DNA of 64,000 nucleotides from contig NC_057767.1 of NCBI RefSeq assembly GCF_010389155.1, forward strand, positions 23,447,723-23,511,722, written 5' to 3'. The DNA comes from Erigeron canadensis (taxonomy: Eukaryota; Streptophyta; Magnoliopsida; Asterales; Asteraceae). The notes below the pieces were generated by a model. It searched no databases, was not told where the DNA came from, and saw nothing but the letters and a program-made list of their open reading frames with translations. A program made the position numbers and the translations under genes. Position 1 is the stretch's first letter. Each line of letters opens with the position of its first letter. This document shows, one piece after another, positions 11,411-24,804 of this stretch.

Positions 11411-11915
11411 CCAAAATTAAGGTAGATATTTAATTTTGTTTTATATAAATACCTTGGATAAAAGTCCTTTTACTAGAATTTTAATTGATAGTTAGAAGGT
11501 TAAATTTTCCAAGTAGTTAAAGTAAGAGTATTAGTATCGAACAAGTTTATAAGTTTGATAAAAATTGTGATGGTAAATTAGTCGGTTCCTAAATCCCAAG
11601 ATAAATTCGTAGACTTTTCCAACTCTTTTAAGTTATATATAGAACATACGAACCCTACCTTCCATTCACAATAGCTCTTATCGATAAACCATCTAAGAGA
11701 GTTTTGAGAGGGAGAGCAAGAGCGAGTATCGAAAGAAGTTCTGGTCGCTAGCTAGCTAGATTTTATATTGTTAATACCATCAAAATTCTAACTAGGACAC
11801 CTTGCAGTAGATTGGTTGATCTTTCAAACAATGTGTTAACTAGCAGCTAGGAGTAGTTTAGTTTTTCTATAATGAGCATCGTTTTCGGGTCGGGTTAGCC
11901 GCTGCGATATATATA
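11411..11915. other. No gene recognised
   Basis: AT-rich DNA upstream of the minus-strand ORF1 remnant. It may include that gene's old promoter and 5' UTR, because a purine-rich GAGAGGGAGAGCAAGAG lies near 11710. Nothing further could be supported. Confidence 0.4.
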
Positions 11916-12019
11916 CATCACTACGTATTGTATTTTTCCACACTTTTAATGAAGTGTGAACAAATTAAAAATTTTGTCATATCACTACAACAAAATGGGG
12001 CTTTTAGGACGCCCAAAAC

Positions 12020-12840
12020 CGTCCTATAATGCTACTTTATAGGACCTTTCGTCTAATAGGACCAACTGTAAAAGGGTTTCATGTAAGGCAGTTGTAATAA
12101 GTCATAAGCGTCCTAATAGTCCAAATACATATAAGGACACTTCTGCAATGTCGTAACATGTGATTACCTACTTTTATTATTTTAGTACCCATTATAGCGT
12201 CCTTAGAAGTTAGTTTATAGGACCCTTATAATGTAATACCATTGTTGCATTAGTACCAAAAAAAGGGTCCTAACATCTCAAACAAGATTATGAAACCAAT
12301 TTTATGGTCGCATAATATGTCTATTTACAACTCAAATAGTGTCCTAATAGATACATATTAGGACACTTTTGCAATGTCGTAACATGTAATTACCTACTTT
12401 TGTTATCTTGGTACCCCATTATAGCGTCCTTAAAGGTTACTTTATAAAACCCTTATAATGTAATACCATTGTTACGTTAGTACCAAAAAAAGGGTCCTAA
12501 CGTCTCAAATAAGATTATGAGATCAATTTTATGGTCGTAAAATATGTCTATGAAAAACTCAAATAGCGTCCTAATAAATATATATTAGGACACTTTTGCA
12601 ATGTCGTAACATGTGATTACCTAATTTGTTATTTGATACCCCATTATAGCGTTCTTAAAGGTTAATTTATAAGACCCTTAAAATGTAATATAATTGCTGC
12701 TTTAGGACAAAATAAAAGGTCCTAATATCTCAAAAAAGATTATGAAACCAATTTTAGAGTCGCGATATATATCTATAAAGAACCCAAATAGCGTCCTAAT
12801 AAAAACATATTTGGACACTTTCACAATGTTGTAAAAAGTT
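12020..12840. repeat. Left subterminal array, about 226-bp unit, 3-4 copies
   Basis: The landmark AATGTCGTAACATG starts at about 12147, 12373 and 12600, with a diverged AATGTTGTAA at about 12825, so the spacing is 225-227 bp. Each unit carries GCGTCCTTA, AAAAGGGTCCTAA and TATTAGGACAC, short inverted motifs that are candidates for transposase binding. Confidence 0.85.
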
Positions 12841-14718
12841 TACTAAAAACATTCAAATAATGGCTTTTATTAAACAATTAAACACACCACCAAATACATA
12901 AAACCATAATAGTTATTGTGTATAAAAAATCTAACTAATGATAGAAACAGAATTTTATTATATTTCAAATAAACGTGCATGTTCATAACAAAAACACTAA
13001 ACATTGAGTTATAACATTATCCAACATAAAGTCTTGTGACATAATAAAAGAAACTAAAAGCAATGAAAAAAACAACAAGCATCCATAATGCCTCCTCAAT
13101 CCTCAAGAACCGCAAGTCATCGTGCATCCTCAATCTTCACGAACTACCTACAAATAAACCATCTATATATAAGCATTAAGAATGTTAAATGAGGCAACAA
13201 AGATGGGGCAATCCGGGTAAAGATAATAACTAGCAAAACAAGCCAAATCCATGCAAGCATAAAAGTCCAATAGTATATACTAGAGGTGCAAATATAGGTT
13301 AATCGGTTCAGTTTTTTTTTAGTATTAACCAAAACCGGTTTTTTTTATTAAAAAAAAAAAATCGATTCCGGTTAACCTATACCGGTTAATAACTGGTTAC
13401 TCTTTGGAAAATCATGAACCTATGTAACCGATTTCGGTTTTTTATAAACGGTTAACTGAAATGATTAACCTAACCAGTTAAGTCTTCAAATTGTGATCTG
13501 TACAAAGCTAGCTGAACTACAATAAGAGCAGTATATTACATGGGTTGGACTGGGCCGTAAACTTTTGTCAAAAACCCACTACAATGGCTCTAGAAAAGCC
13601 CATGACAAATAAAGTTAGACATGGCAGCTATTGCTCTCGAAAATACTCATTCCATAAATTAATGAAACATAAACAATACAGCAGGATGAGCAGAAGTCAT
13701 CAAATCATTCCTTCAAAAATATATCCAGCAACAGAAACAGTAGACTAGCAGTAGGCCAGTAGTACCAACATTACTTAACCGTAGAAACAGAAACAGCAGA
13801 CTACTTAACCCTAGAAATAGATTACTTAATCGTAAAAAAAACATAAAACAGATTACTTAACCGTAGAAACATAAAACAGATTACTTAACCATAGAAACAG
13901 ATTACTTAACCGTAGAAACAGAAACAACAGACTAGCAGATGACTTACAAAAATAGACTACTGATAATAAAACATAAACAAAAACAGATTACTGTGAAGTA
14001 GTCTTACAGAAACATAAAACAGATTACTTAACCATAGAAACAGAAACAACAGACTAGCAGTAGGCCAGTGATATCAACATTCAAACCAAAAACATTACAA
14101 AAACATAAATACGTAACCGTAGAAGACGAGAAACATCCAAGCAGAAACATTACATTCTAAATATTGTCATAACCAAGCAACAGAAACAGCAGACTAGCAG
14201 TGGCATAACAAAAACCTAGATTAGAAATTAGAAAACAATCCCAATATTATATAAATACAAACCCTGCAACCAAACCCCATCAGCATTGACCCATAACAAA
14301 CCATAAGCCACACCCAACAAAACCAAATCCAAACTAATCAAACCAGAAAATCTAACCTCAGCACCTATTTTAATAATATCAAGCCATGAACTAAAGAAAT
14401 TAGCAAGTTTAAGGCAGTTTTCCACAAAAATTGCCTTAAACACTGTAACCCACATATCAAACTTTATGCAAGTTTTTGGTAAATAATACTACTTCACAGT
14501 TCACACCATCTTGTCCCCTATCATTACAGTTAAAAGACACATTCAAAAAAGTATAACATTATGGCAATATGGTAACTAAAAGTACTTTCTCTTTTCTTTT
14601 TTTCTTTTTACTGTTTTGTTTTATTGTGTATCTAACACCAATAATTGAAAAATGAATCTGAGAAAGAAGTCATTTCCTTTCTTCCAAAGAGACAGCCAAG
14701 ACACAGAAATGAAAAAGT
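12841..14718. other. CACTA interior with ACAG-rich repeats and a possible hAT-like MITE
   Basis: No exon was identified. From about 13281 a segment starts TAGAGGTGCAAATA and carries several AACCGGTT-type motifs to about 13475, resembling a small hAT MITE, but its right end is unclear. From 13730 to 14180 irregular copies of ATTACTTAACCGTAGAAACA and AGACTAGCAG repeat, probably in the 3' flank or an intron of the TNPA-like gene. Confidence 0.45.
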
Positions 14719-15439
14719 TTAAGAAATACATACTGAGATGAACGGGCAAGGCCATGCGACAGTTGCACCAATAGAATCTTGAATCGTGGAGAATAATCCA
14801 TAAGGTCTGACTAGCATTTCATCTTTTTTTATTGCAACTTGAACGTTTACCTCACACCATCCATGTCCAATCTCTATACCACCAACTATGTCATTTGCGT
14901 CCAAGCTCTTCACCCATCCTTTTGCTATAGTCTCAGTTGGATTTATAATGCTTTTAAGGAAAACCTCATTTCCAGCCTAGATTTTAGCAATCAAATTATG
15001 TATCAGAAACGAGCAAGAAAGATCCGATAAGAATGGACTGGGCCTAAAGTACCGAGCTGAAAGGACTAAGCAAAAGTTCAAGTTACCAGACTCTACACAC
15101 TAGTGACCTGATCAAATCAAAACAAGTATTTTCTTAAACAGATGTACTATCCCGTGCACAAACTAGTACATACAAACTGATATGTTAATCATGTTATGTA
15201 TAAGAAACCGAGCAACAAAAGACTGCGATGAATGAACCGGGCCTAAAGCATCAAATTGAAAAGACCGAGCAAAATACAAGTAACCAAAGTATACAAACTA
15301 GTGAGTTGATCAAATTAAAACATGTATTTGCTTAAACAGATGTATTATTTCGTGTATGAGCAACTAGTACCTATAAACTTATATGTTGATCAACAACCTC
15401 ACGAGTTGGACCTAGAAGCAAGCTAGGGCGAGCAACAGA

Positions 15440-15720
15440 CTTACAGCAACAGAATTTCAGGAACAGTAACAGATTTACAGAAACAAAATTTCAGGAACAT
15501 AATTACAGCAACAAAATTTTAGGAACAGAAATACAGCAACAAGATTTCAAAAACAGAATTACAGCAACAGAATTACAGGAACAGATTTACAAGAACAGAC
15601 TGATAGCAGATTCAGTACAAAATTACAGATTAATTCACTACAGCAGCATTCCAGAAATACAATGACTAGAGATTCAGCACAGATACAGAAACATAATTAC
15701 AGAACCAAAACAGAATTGCA
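15440..15720. repeat. ACAG-rich degenerate tandem repeat in a TNPA-like intron
   Basis: Irregular units of about 30-34 bp (ACAGCAACAGAATTTCAGGA) follow one another between the last two exons of the TNPA-like gene. They are related in style to the repeats at 13730-14180. Confidence 0.65.
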
Positions 15721-17096
15721 ATTAATAGTCATATAAAGGGTGGAACAGTAAGGATTTATGCGGAAACATACCCGTAATGGTGCAGGTCCATTGGTCACAA
15801 CAGGGGAATGTGAGGTTAAAGGCGGATCACTGGAACCATCCATCGACCCATTAATCTTTGCTTGGGCTTTTAACCAGTCCATTTCACTAGTAAGTTCTTC
15901 ACATCGAGCTTTCAATTGGATGTTTTCTTTATGAAATGCTGAATGACTTGGTATCACCCCCCATACATGAGAAGCACGAACACCCAAACCATACATGATT
16001 GCATCACCATTGCGATCCTTACCCATGACTTTAGAAAAAATATCATCTGGTCTAGGCGTATCATTCGAACCCTCGGGAAGTTTTAGTTTGATTTGTTTCA
16101 TTTTCGCCTAAATTAAATATAGTAACAAAAAGATTATATGTATTTTTAACGGCATGAAAGAACACACATAATTGGCTCATGAAAGAACACATATAATTAA
16201 AGCAGTTGCATACTGTAATTGCAAAACAAAAAATATTCCTTACCAGTGCAAAACTTCATTTTCTTAACCAACAAAGTTAAATGGTTCATGGATATAAAAA
16301 ACAGGACAAGACCTTAACTTAACGAAAGTCAAACGTTATACTTGATTTGAAATCAGCCTACTCTGCCACTGCTTTAATTTGCCACTGTTCAAGCCCCTTA
16401 AGGTGTTGTAAAGTATCTGGCAACACTATTACACACGGTCTCACAAACAGTAATGATATTTAAGTCAACTATATCTATCAAACTCACAAATTATTTACTC
16501 TATATATCTTGTTCGGTTAAGGGTCTAATTAGTAAAATATAAAACAAGCTATAATCAACCATCTCCTGTATCGTTGATGGATATGTTATCATATCCAAGC
16601 CATATATGATTGTTGAGCTTTTAAGAAGTTAGTTTAGTCCTTTTTAAAGAGAAAATTTCAACTAACACAAATATTTGATCATAATTATATTAACTAAATG
16701 CGCTTGATATAACTTGCATGTTACGCACCAAGTATACTTTCAACAAAGGAAAGACATCCACATATCCAAGATATGTACATACCTACTTTGGTAATAGTAC
16801 TTATGGTATCTAAAACATATATAAATGGACAATGACCCTTTCTACTTAAATCACAATTCCATATTAAAATGAGATTTACCTAATTTGATATCATACTTTT
16901 ACAAAAAACAAAGTTGTTTAGAAATATTACAATTGGTGAGCAAGAATAGTGTATCAATAGTAGATATAATGCAAAAAGTTGATTTAAGGATACGAAACGA
17001 CGCAACTGTTCCTATTTAGTCGATGGATCATAGTGTCCTTTGAAAGTGCGCGCAATGGCAAAATCAATATCACATTAAATATGCATTTACTCTATA

Positions 17097-17099
17097 TAT

Positions 17100-17142
<43 letters not shown>
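17097..17142. repeat. (TA)n microsatellite
   Basis: ATACATACATACA runs into an uninterrupted TA tract inside a CACTA intron. Confidence 0.9.
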
Positions 17143-17146
<4 letters not shown>

Positions 17147-20100
17147 GTGTCTTATTACTATATAGTTCTATTCTATTTGTAATTAGTTTACTCTAAATAT
17201 AAGAGGTATCAGTTTAACTAGTACATGTGAGATTAATACTCGATCAATATATTAATCTGCAGGGTATCTCGAACTTGTTCAAAGAAACTCACCGAACTTA
17301 ATTAAATAAGCTCGAGCAGATTTGGTAATTTAATCCACTGATTAACTTAACCCATATCCTAGTTTGCCAAAGGAACCTACATATCCTAGTTTGCCAAAGG
17401 AACCTGCTGGCTGGCTTGGTTGATCGAGGCGGATTTACAGAGAAAATCGATTGGGACTTTAATTTTACTTGCCCTGCCTAAATAAAAAAAGGTCCTATAT
17501 ATTTCACTTTAATTATGTACACTTAAATAGTTGATTAACTTAATTATTTTTGCAGTATACTCAATCTTACCTTCCTGACCCAAAAAACAACAACCAGGTC
17601 GTCCTAGTTTGCTCGCACAATACACTAAAATCATATCGGACCCGTTGATTCTAGGCCAGACCGATTTCACTTTCAACAATATCTAACCAAACAGTATTGA
17701 CTATGAAATGCACTTATTTATAGCAAGTTTAAGGAGATAAACCCAATTTACACTTTATGAAAGCACATGTACGATTGCATAATCTGTATATGTGCACTTA
17801 AAGCTGAACTATTTTCTCATCCAATTGAACTTTCAAAAAAAAAAAAAAATCCCATCAGCTTGCAATTCCCTTGAACTATTTTTTGTTTAATTAACTTTTA
17901 ATAAAAGCAACAGAGATAGAGTGTTTGATTGGAAGGTATAAATACCTCTTTTTTATATAATAGGTAGATAAGCAGATTACTTACAATTGCTTTTTCAGCT
18001 TCCACAGTTTTGGTATTTCCATTTTTGCAGAAGCATTCATCAAACATATCCATTCGACTTGGGTCTTTTCCTAAAGATGCTTGTATGAATAATAAGAAAA
18101 TAAGTATTAAAAATGGATATTGACATGCTACATTAACAATCGCAAAATCTAATACAATTACCTTTAGCTCTTCACGAACTCGAGCATAACTTTTTTTACC
18201 CGTTATTTGCACAATCTTCCTTTTTCCCCGATTTTCCTTGTTTTTTTTACTTAGCGTCTTCAGTAAGAAAGTGAAAAATTAGAATTCAATATAAACTAAT
18301 GATATTTGAAGTAGAATGCTATTTCATACCTTAAAGTCTTCTTCATTCCAGTAATCTACAAGTTTCTTCCATTGTTTCTTCTGCACTTGTTTTGGCCTAG
18401 ACCTTTTCTGTTTTTTAATTGGCAAAGACGGCTCATGGTAGAGGTCCCTAAGTCTTGCCCTCCAGTTCTTCACCTTACGCCCCAAAGATTGCAATAGCCA
18501 GGTTACAACAGCATTATCTTCTGGAATATCAAACTTTGTCTACAAATGGAACAGGTAATATGAGAAAACAAAAAATTCAATCATTAACATACATATTTGT
18601 TTAACTACGTATCTTTATGAGTTGAAGCAACTTTTTTTTCCTTTTGTCCTTAACTTTGTTCCATGGTTTATAAATGGGACAATACTTTCCACTCCTTGAA
18701 AGGGTCACCATGAAATGGGTGAGTTTACTACTATCGGCATTAATAGGTTGTCCGTGTGCATTAAATAAAACAGTAACTCTCTCCCCTTTTTTCTGGGCCC
18801 AAACTTTTGGCATACGCGTTGGTCCTCTCACTCTTTTGGGTACACTTCGAACTACAAAAAATAAACACTATTTACAACGTACATCTATACATTAAAAATA
18901 CTAAATAATTGAAATGCAGTATGTTTTCTTGGTTTTAATATAAATTTCTTATATATTCGTCATGTTGATTTAAGAAACAAAATAACGATGCAATCAAGTA
19001 GATGGAAAAACCTGCAGCATTTTCTAGTTGTTCAACTTCATGCTCTTCATGCTCAATTTCATTTTCTGGTTCTGTAATTTCATGCTCTTAGTCCTCGGCT
19101 TCATTTTCTGATTGTGGAACTTCAAGGTCTTCATCAACGAGTTCATCGTTCTCATGTTCTAAATCGTTCTCGATTTGTAAATCATCTATGTACTCATCTT
19201 CAAAACTATGTTGTTCTTCAGTTGCATCATTCATATCCATGTCTTCAATATCATCAGTTTCAACATCATCTTGTGTTTCATTGGTATCTATATTTTCAGA
19301 AAAGTTAGTATCAAAAATAGTTAATTGAACCTAGAGTTAATACTAGGTAAATATTATATATATATATATAAACAGGTACCATGCAATCTCAAGTCACGCT
19401 CCTCGAAGTCATGATAGTTGTTAATTGCAAATAACTTTCTCTTAGCCACACTTGATCTCCCTCTCGTGACAGAATTAGATTGTTCTAAATTCTTTTTGAT
19501 CAACTCACCCATAGTTACATCTTCACTAAATTTATTCTGTTTTTGAGGATTTATATCAACTAGTTGACCACATCTCCAACACCTTTCTCAAATTCCTCAA
19601 CCACATCTCCAACGCCTTTCTCAAATTCCTCAACCCTACTATTTATTCCCGTCCTTGTATTAATCACTTGTCCCTTCTGCAGATTAGATTCTGAAGACGT
19701 TAGCACACAATGGTCATTTGGAGCAATGCATCGTTTCTTTGCTAAATTAGCATATTTATTCATGGACATCGGCGCAATGTATTTTGGATGTTTCTGTAAT
19801 AAGTCAAATTGTCATAGAACAATCACAAAATAAATACTATATTATCTATATGAATTATTAGTACCTTTTTGGGAATTTTTGAAACAGCTTCTTCTTGATT
19901 ATCTTGCTCAACAGCATCGTCGAAGTCCGAACCAGGCATATGCTCTTCATCTCTCTCACTAGTATCCATTGCTTTCTTTTTCTTTTTCTTTGGTTTGTCA
20001 CTTTCTTTTAAACTTGAAAAAGACTTAGCAATATTTTTAAATCCCAAAGCTTGTAATCTCTTTTGGTTCTCTTGAACCCTCAAGTTTCTAGCATGTTCAT

Positions 20101-20935
20101 AACCATTTGCAGGTCTTGTAGAGCTTTGGCTTTGCATACTTTGAAGTTCCATTACTAGTGTACACAACAAAGAAAAATTTAATCAGATATTTTATATAGA
20201 TCCAAAAACATTTAGACTCTGGATTTTGTCTTAAATGGGGACAAGTCAGATGTAATCTATCGTAAACAAGATCATGCTAGTATCTATCTCATATCTGTCC
20301 AGTTAAGATAGGCTACCTTTAAACATGGTAACAAGATGGCAAGTTTAACCCAAAAATAGGTAACACACCTTTAAATTTTTTCCTAAAACAGTAACATATT
20401 TACCCTGCTAGTGGGATTGACCAAATAGACATTGACGCGAGTTCCATGTGTTAGTGACTTCAAAATCAAAATTCAAGAGTTACCCATAATATCAATTTAA
20501 ACAACACCGAAGAGTACTCTTCAGTCACTCCGCTTCTAATGCATCTAGTTCAGTGAATGCTAAGTTGGGTCCAGACACAAGCCATTTAATTTTGATACAT
20601 ACGTGTGTTACCCATAATATAAACGATGGTGTGATACATACGTATGTTACTGCCTTTCATAATCTCAACGGGTGTATCATTATAAATCGACCCCATATTA
20701 TTCTATAAGATGTCTGAACTCATCTCATTCAAATAACAATACATTGTTTTTGACAAAATATAAATTTTGTACTTATTTGGACACTAATTTTGATCAAAAT
20801 GCCAGACACAAAGTGTTATGGTTTCAATTGTTATCATTATTGTATAAATTTTGATACATACGTGTGTTACCCATAATATAAATTTTGTATCATTACAATT
20901 GTTGTTATCATTATTGTCATCTTTTAACATTGCAG

Positions 20936-21736
20936 AGAACATTTGGCGATTGTTCGTCATGAAAATCGGAAATTACGTGAGCATGACATTCAACGTTTGC
21001 ATAGTGATACTTTTGAGTCGAGGTTTCAAGATCATGTAAGGAATAGACATAGGTGTATTACTTGTGAAATACAGTTATAGTTATATAACATTTTCAAGCT
21101 TCTAATAGTTGGATTTAAAACCAAAACTTATCACATCTTACATTAATTCAGGTTGAGGAGCTGCATGATAGAGGGGATCATAGAATCACAGATGATCTAA
21201 TGAGCTTGGCAAGTGGTCCAGCTGAGTTTGTGAATAAATATAAGGGTTTTATCATAAATGGTTTCCGATTTCACAAAAAAAATCTAGAACAGAAAAGGAA
21301 AACACAAAATAGTGGGGTTATGCTTGAGGCCATGACAAATAGCTTCTCGAGTGCTACAGATATCAATCTTATCGTGGGCGATGTAACTTACTACGGAGTT
21401 TTGAAGGATATCATTGAGTTGCAGTATGATGTTGACAAGAAAGTAGTTTTGTTTGATTGTGATTGGATCTCCACTGGTTCAAGGAAAAAAGAAGATGAAA
21501 ATGGGTTTACTTTACTGAATTTTAGAGGTTTGAAGCCTCATAATGATCCTTTTATACTAGCTAGTCAAGCACAACAAGTATTTTATGTTGCTGATCGTGT
21601 TAACAAGGGATGGAAAGTTGTGATCAAGACAACACCCAGAGATTATTATGACATGGATGAACGAACATGTCTGGATGATGTAGAAACACATTTGCATACT
21701 GAGACGTCTATGGGTCCTCAAATTGATAAATTTTGA
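20936..21736 (+). pseudogene. TNPD-type CACTA transposase, C-terminal exons only (DUF4216)
   Basis: Exon 20936-21035 follows a TTTAACATTGCAG acceptor, gives 'EHLAIVRHENRKLREHDIQ' and ends at ATCAT|GTAAG. After a 116-bp intron ending TTCAG, exon 21152-21736 reads 'VEELHDRGDHRITDDLM' and then the DUF4216 landmarks TQNSGVM, 'GDVTYYGVLKDIIELQY', DENGFTLLNF, 'NDPFILASQAQQVFYVAD' and TPRDYYDM, ending at TGA 21734-21736. In complete CACTA elements this region follows a transposase catalytic domain (Transposase_21). Nothing of that lies upstream, where the divergent TNPA-like gene starts only about 0.8 kb away. The remaining frame is clean, with 228 codons and no internal stop, so decay of this part is recent or slow. 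Confidence 0.88.
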
Positions 21737-22739
21737 ACTCGTTAGAGGTGGTTAATAGGGGATTGTTGCTGAGAATAATACTTTAGGATCAATTTTATTG
21801 AGATGAACATCTATTTGAAGCTGTCAGTTGAATAAATATTAGTATGGCCTTCCTTTTACTTTTTACTATTGGGTTCTTTGGGTTGTTTTGAATAGTAACT
21901 TGTAGAAGACCTCTGTTTTAACTTTTAATTGGTTCCTGCAATTTTGAAAATGAAGTTTTGGATACAAATTTACTGTACAGGTAGACTAAAGCAGGTCATG
22001 TGGTTGCTAGATGGTATTTGGAACATGCGGAACCGACAATAAAAGGTAAGTTTTCTAGTGGTTTATTTTATTTGTATATACATAGAAATATTATGGAATG
22101 CATATAGGCTGATTTTTGTGCTGGTTTTTGCTTGTGTTGTATGCTGTTGGCTATGGTTGCTGTTTTTTTGGTTAATTAAAAAAATTGAAACTCCTAGGAT
22201 GATTCTGGTGGTTTTACTTTCCCACTCGAATTGGGGTCTTGTGTTTTCTTTGGCCTGGTGTTGTAGAAGTACCATAATTTGGATCGAGGTTTGAGTCTGA
22301 GTCTCTTTTAATATCTATAGACGACTCATTATATTATTGCATATATTTTTTAAAATTTACATGTTGAAAAAAATTACCTGTAAGTTATACTCTGCCAATT
22401 TTGGTGTTGTAGAAGTACCAGAATTGCTCAGAATTCTACTTGATTTCATTTTTTGTATTAATGATTTTGGGTAAGACTGGCTACATTTTGGATCTTTAGT
22501 TAATTAGTTATGATTTGAATTGGGTAAGGTAGTATATTTTAGTTTTAGTTAGTGACAGAATGAAGTGAAAAGTAAAAATGGTTAGTGTAAATTTTTTTGG
22601 TTATGTCAGTACCTTTTTAAATGTCGATATCTCAGTTTTGGGATTAATCTAATGTATAATTGTGCTAGTCAACTTGATTTGAGGTTGTTTGTTTTGTGGA
22701 AATGACTGTGTTAAAGAATTGACTGATGTGGTTGTTATG
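21737..22739. other. CACTA interior without recognised gene
   Basis: T-rich sequence between the TNPD remnant and the captured gene. TGTTGTAGAAGTACCA occurs twice (about 22260 and 22405). A short open stretch near 21995-22045 ends in AAAAGGTAAG, resembling a splice donor, and might be one more captured exon. I could not identify it. Confidence 0.35.
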
Positions 22740-24555
22740 AAGGAATAATGGACCCTAGAGGGACTTCTTCGTCGAAATGGGATTGTTTCGCTAGTTATCG
22801 TTTAACTGTTGTAAACCCTGTTGATGATAGTAAGTCTATTCATCGAGATTCTTGGCATAGGTTCTCGGCGAAAAAGAAGTCACATAGGTGGTGTGATTTT
22901 ACGCCGTCTGGTTGTATACTTGATTTGAAGTCGGGTTTTATGTTTAATGATGATCATTGTGTTGTTATAACTACGGATATTTTGATTTTGAATGAGTCGG
23001 TTAGTTTTGTGAGAGATAGTAATGAGGTGCAGGAGGGGTCTGTGTCGAGTTCTGTTGTGATGAATGGACCTGTCGGGGGTGATGTTTTGAGTGGGAAGTT
23101 TACGTGGAAAGTTCATAATTTTACGTTGTTTAAAGATATGATTAAGACCCAGAAGATAATGAGCCCGGTTTTTCCTGCGGGTGAGTGTAATTTGAGGATT
23201 AGTATCTACCAGAGTTGTGTTAATGGGGTTGATCATTTGTCTATGTGTTTGGAGAGTAAAGATACTGAGAAAGCGTCGGCTACTGATAGGAGTTGTTGGT
23301 GTTTGTTTCGAATGTCTGTTTTGAATCAAAAGCTAGGGATGAATCATATGCATAGGGATTCATTTGGACGGTTTGCTGCTGATAATAAGGGTGGTGATAA
23401 TACTAGTTTAGGGTGGAACGATTATATGAAAATGATGGATTTTTGTGGGGCTGAGTCGGGTTTTTTGGTGGATGATACCGCTGTGTTTAGTACGTCGTTT
23501 CATGTGATCAAGGAGCACAGTAATTTTCTCAAGAATTGAGGATTGATTGGAAGTAGAATGGGGAGTGGTGCTCGAAAGTCAGATGGTCATATGGGGAAAT
23601 TCACGTGGAGGATTGAAAATTTCACAATGTTGAAGGATCTTCTTAAAAAGAGAAAGATTACTGGCCTTTGTATCAGGAGCAGGAGGTTTCAAATTGGAAA
23701 TCGTGATTGTCACCTTATAGTTTATCCTCGAGGTATGCAATGTTATTGCCCTCTTTTTGAAAGTTCTTGTTTTTGGTAGTTGTTTGACAATGTAATAAAT
23801 TGTAAGTTGTACAAATGAAATATGCACATTTTTGTATCTGCAAAATGTTCAGTTTGTCGTGAGAATTACCCAGCGGATTCACAGTTCACTTTTGTAACAA
23901 ACTTTTGTACCATAATTTGTAAAATCTCTAATAACATGAGCTACAGGCTAATAATTTTCTGCTACCTTTGCTCTAACTACATTACAACTATGTTTAAAAA
24001 TTTCTGACATGTATGCTCTAAAAGTGATGGGGTTGACTATGGTAACACCAGGTTCAGCTAGTTACTTTCTAGTGTATCGGTAACCTATATCTGCTTATTA
24101 TTGTTTTAGTTATGTAGGGATAGAATAATCAGTGTGATATTAGCTGCAACAAAATTGATTATCAGATGCTAGAATCTTGTTACACGCATATACACCTAGT
24201 TTTATCTATTAAATAATTGCATTAGTAATGAAAAGTGATCATGTCTACTTCAAGCAGTTAGGGCTCTATGTGGGAACCACATGGAAGGGTTAGTAGAACT
24301 ATGCTTGATGTTTATCCTTGTGCTTCATTGTATCAGGGCAGTCTCAACCACCATGTCATCTGTCAGTTTTCCTAGAAGTAACAGATTCACGGAATACTAC
24401 TAGTGACTGGAGTTGTTTTGTGAGCCATCGTTTGTCGGTTGTCAACCAAAAGATGGAGGACAAATCCGTTACAAAGGAATAACAGAATCGCTACTCGAAA
24501 TCCGCAAAGGACTGGGGCTGGCGTGAATTTGTGACCCTAACCAGTCTATTTGATC
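22740..24555 (+). pseudogene. Captured host TRAF-like (MATH-domain) gene fragment
   Basis: It starts in the middle of a first MATH domain ('MDPRGTSSSKWDCFASYRL', 'RDSWHRFSAKKKSHRWCDF'). A second MATH domain follows ('GKFTWKVHNFTLFKDMIK', 'SPVFPAGECNLRISIYQ', 'GFLVDDTAVFSTSFHVIKE') and then a third ('GKFTWRIENFTMLKDLLK', 'RRFQIGNRDCHLIVYPRG'). A retained intron at 23733-24336 has GTATGC...TATCAG borders, and a further exon (24337-24555) reads 'SQPPCHLSVFLEVTDSRN' and 'AKDWGWREFVTLTSLFD'. The order and wording match the large plant TRAF-like proteins of the Arabidopsis At2g25320 type, as I remember them. A TGA at 23537-23539 and a TAA in the last exon (KE*QNRYSK) interrupt it. The retained intron means capture at the DNA level. 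The parent has more exons on both sides, so only about a quarter of the gene was taken. Confidence 0.87.
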
Positions 24556-24804
24556 CTAACCGTTACAAACAATCCCATTTATATGTATTCTAAAGGTGTA
24601 TTGAAATAATATGTACATGGAGTCTTCTTTTCGATAATGATTTCATAGGAAAAACAAGGAAGCAAGTTAATAACCGTCTCCAATGGTTCACAAAAGAGAA
24701 CTAAATTGAAATCGAAAACCCATTGAGAAAATATATGAGCAGATATACTCCATTCATATTATATAATTGTAGAAAATAGATAAACAAATAAATAAATAAA
24801 AACA

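Larger units (their letters stand above)
14719..20152 (-). pseudogene. CACTA TNPA-like protein (Transposase_24 / Ptta-En-Spm family)
   Basis: Exons on the minus strand run from ATG at 20152. 19865-20152 gives 96 codons starting 'MELQSMQSQSSTRPANGYE', with a K-rich patch. About 19380-19800 has KHPKYIAP and a duplicated 11-residue VEEFEKGVGDV. An acidic exon follows at 19020-19290. 18601-18840 has 'GPTRMPKVWAQKKGERV' and 'GQPINADSSKLTHFM', and 18330-18540 has the W-rich helix. Then come 'KKSYARVREEL' (about 18170-18230), 'KDPSRMDMFDECFCKNG' (17985-18060), 'RPDDIFSKVMGKDRNG' with a coiled coil (15772-16101) and the conserved C-terminal domain 'WCEVNVQVAIKKDEMLVRPYG' (14719-14976). Such proteins bind subterminal motifs in En/Spm elements. 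A frameshift near 19562 and an in-frame TAA near 19090 break it. Confidence 0.85.

Noticed and set aside
18674..18895. A 73-codon plus-strand frame
   Set aside because: It is opposite a recognised exon of the TNPA-like gene.
22880..23329. A 149-codon minus-strand frame opposite the captured MATH gene
   Set aside because: It is the shadow of the plus-strand coding sequence, and its T/R/H-rich composition is not protein-like.
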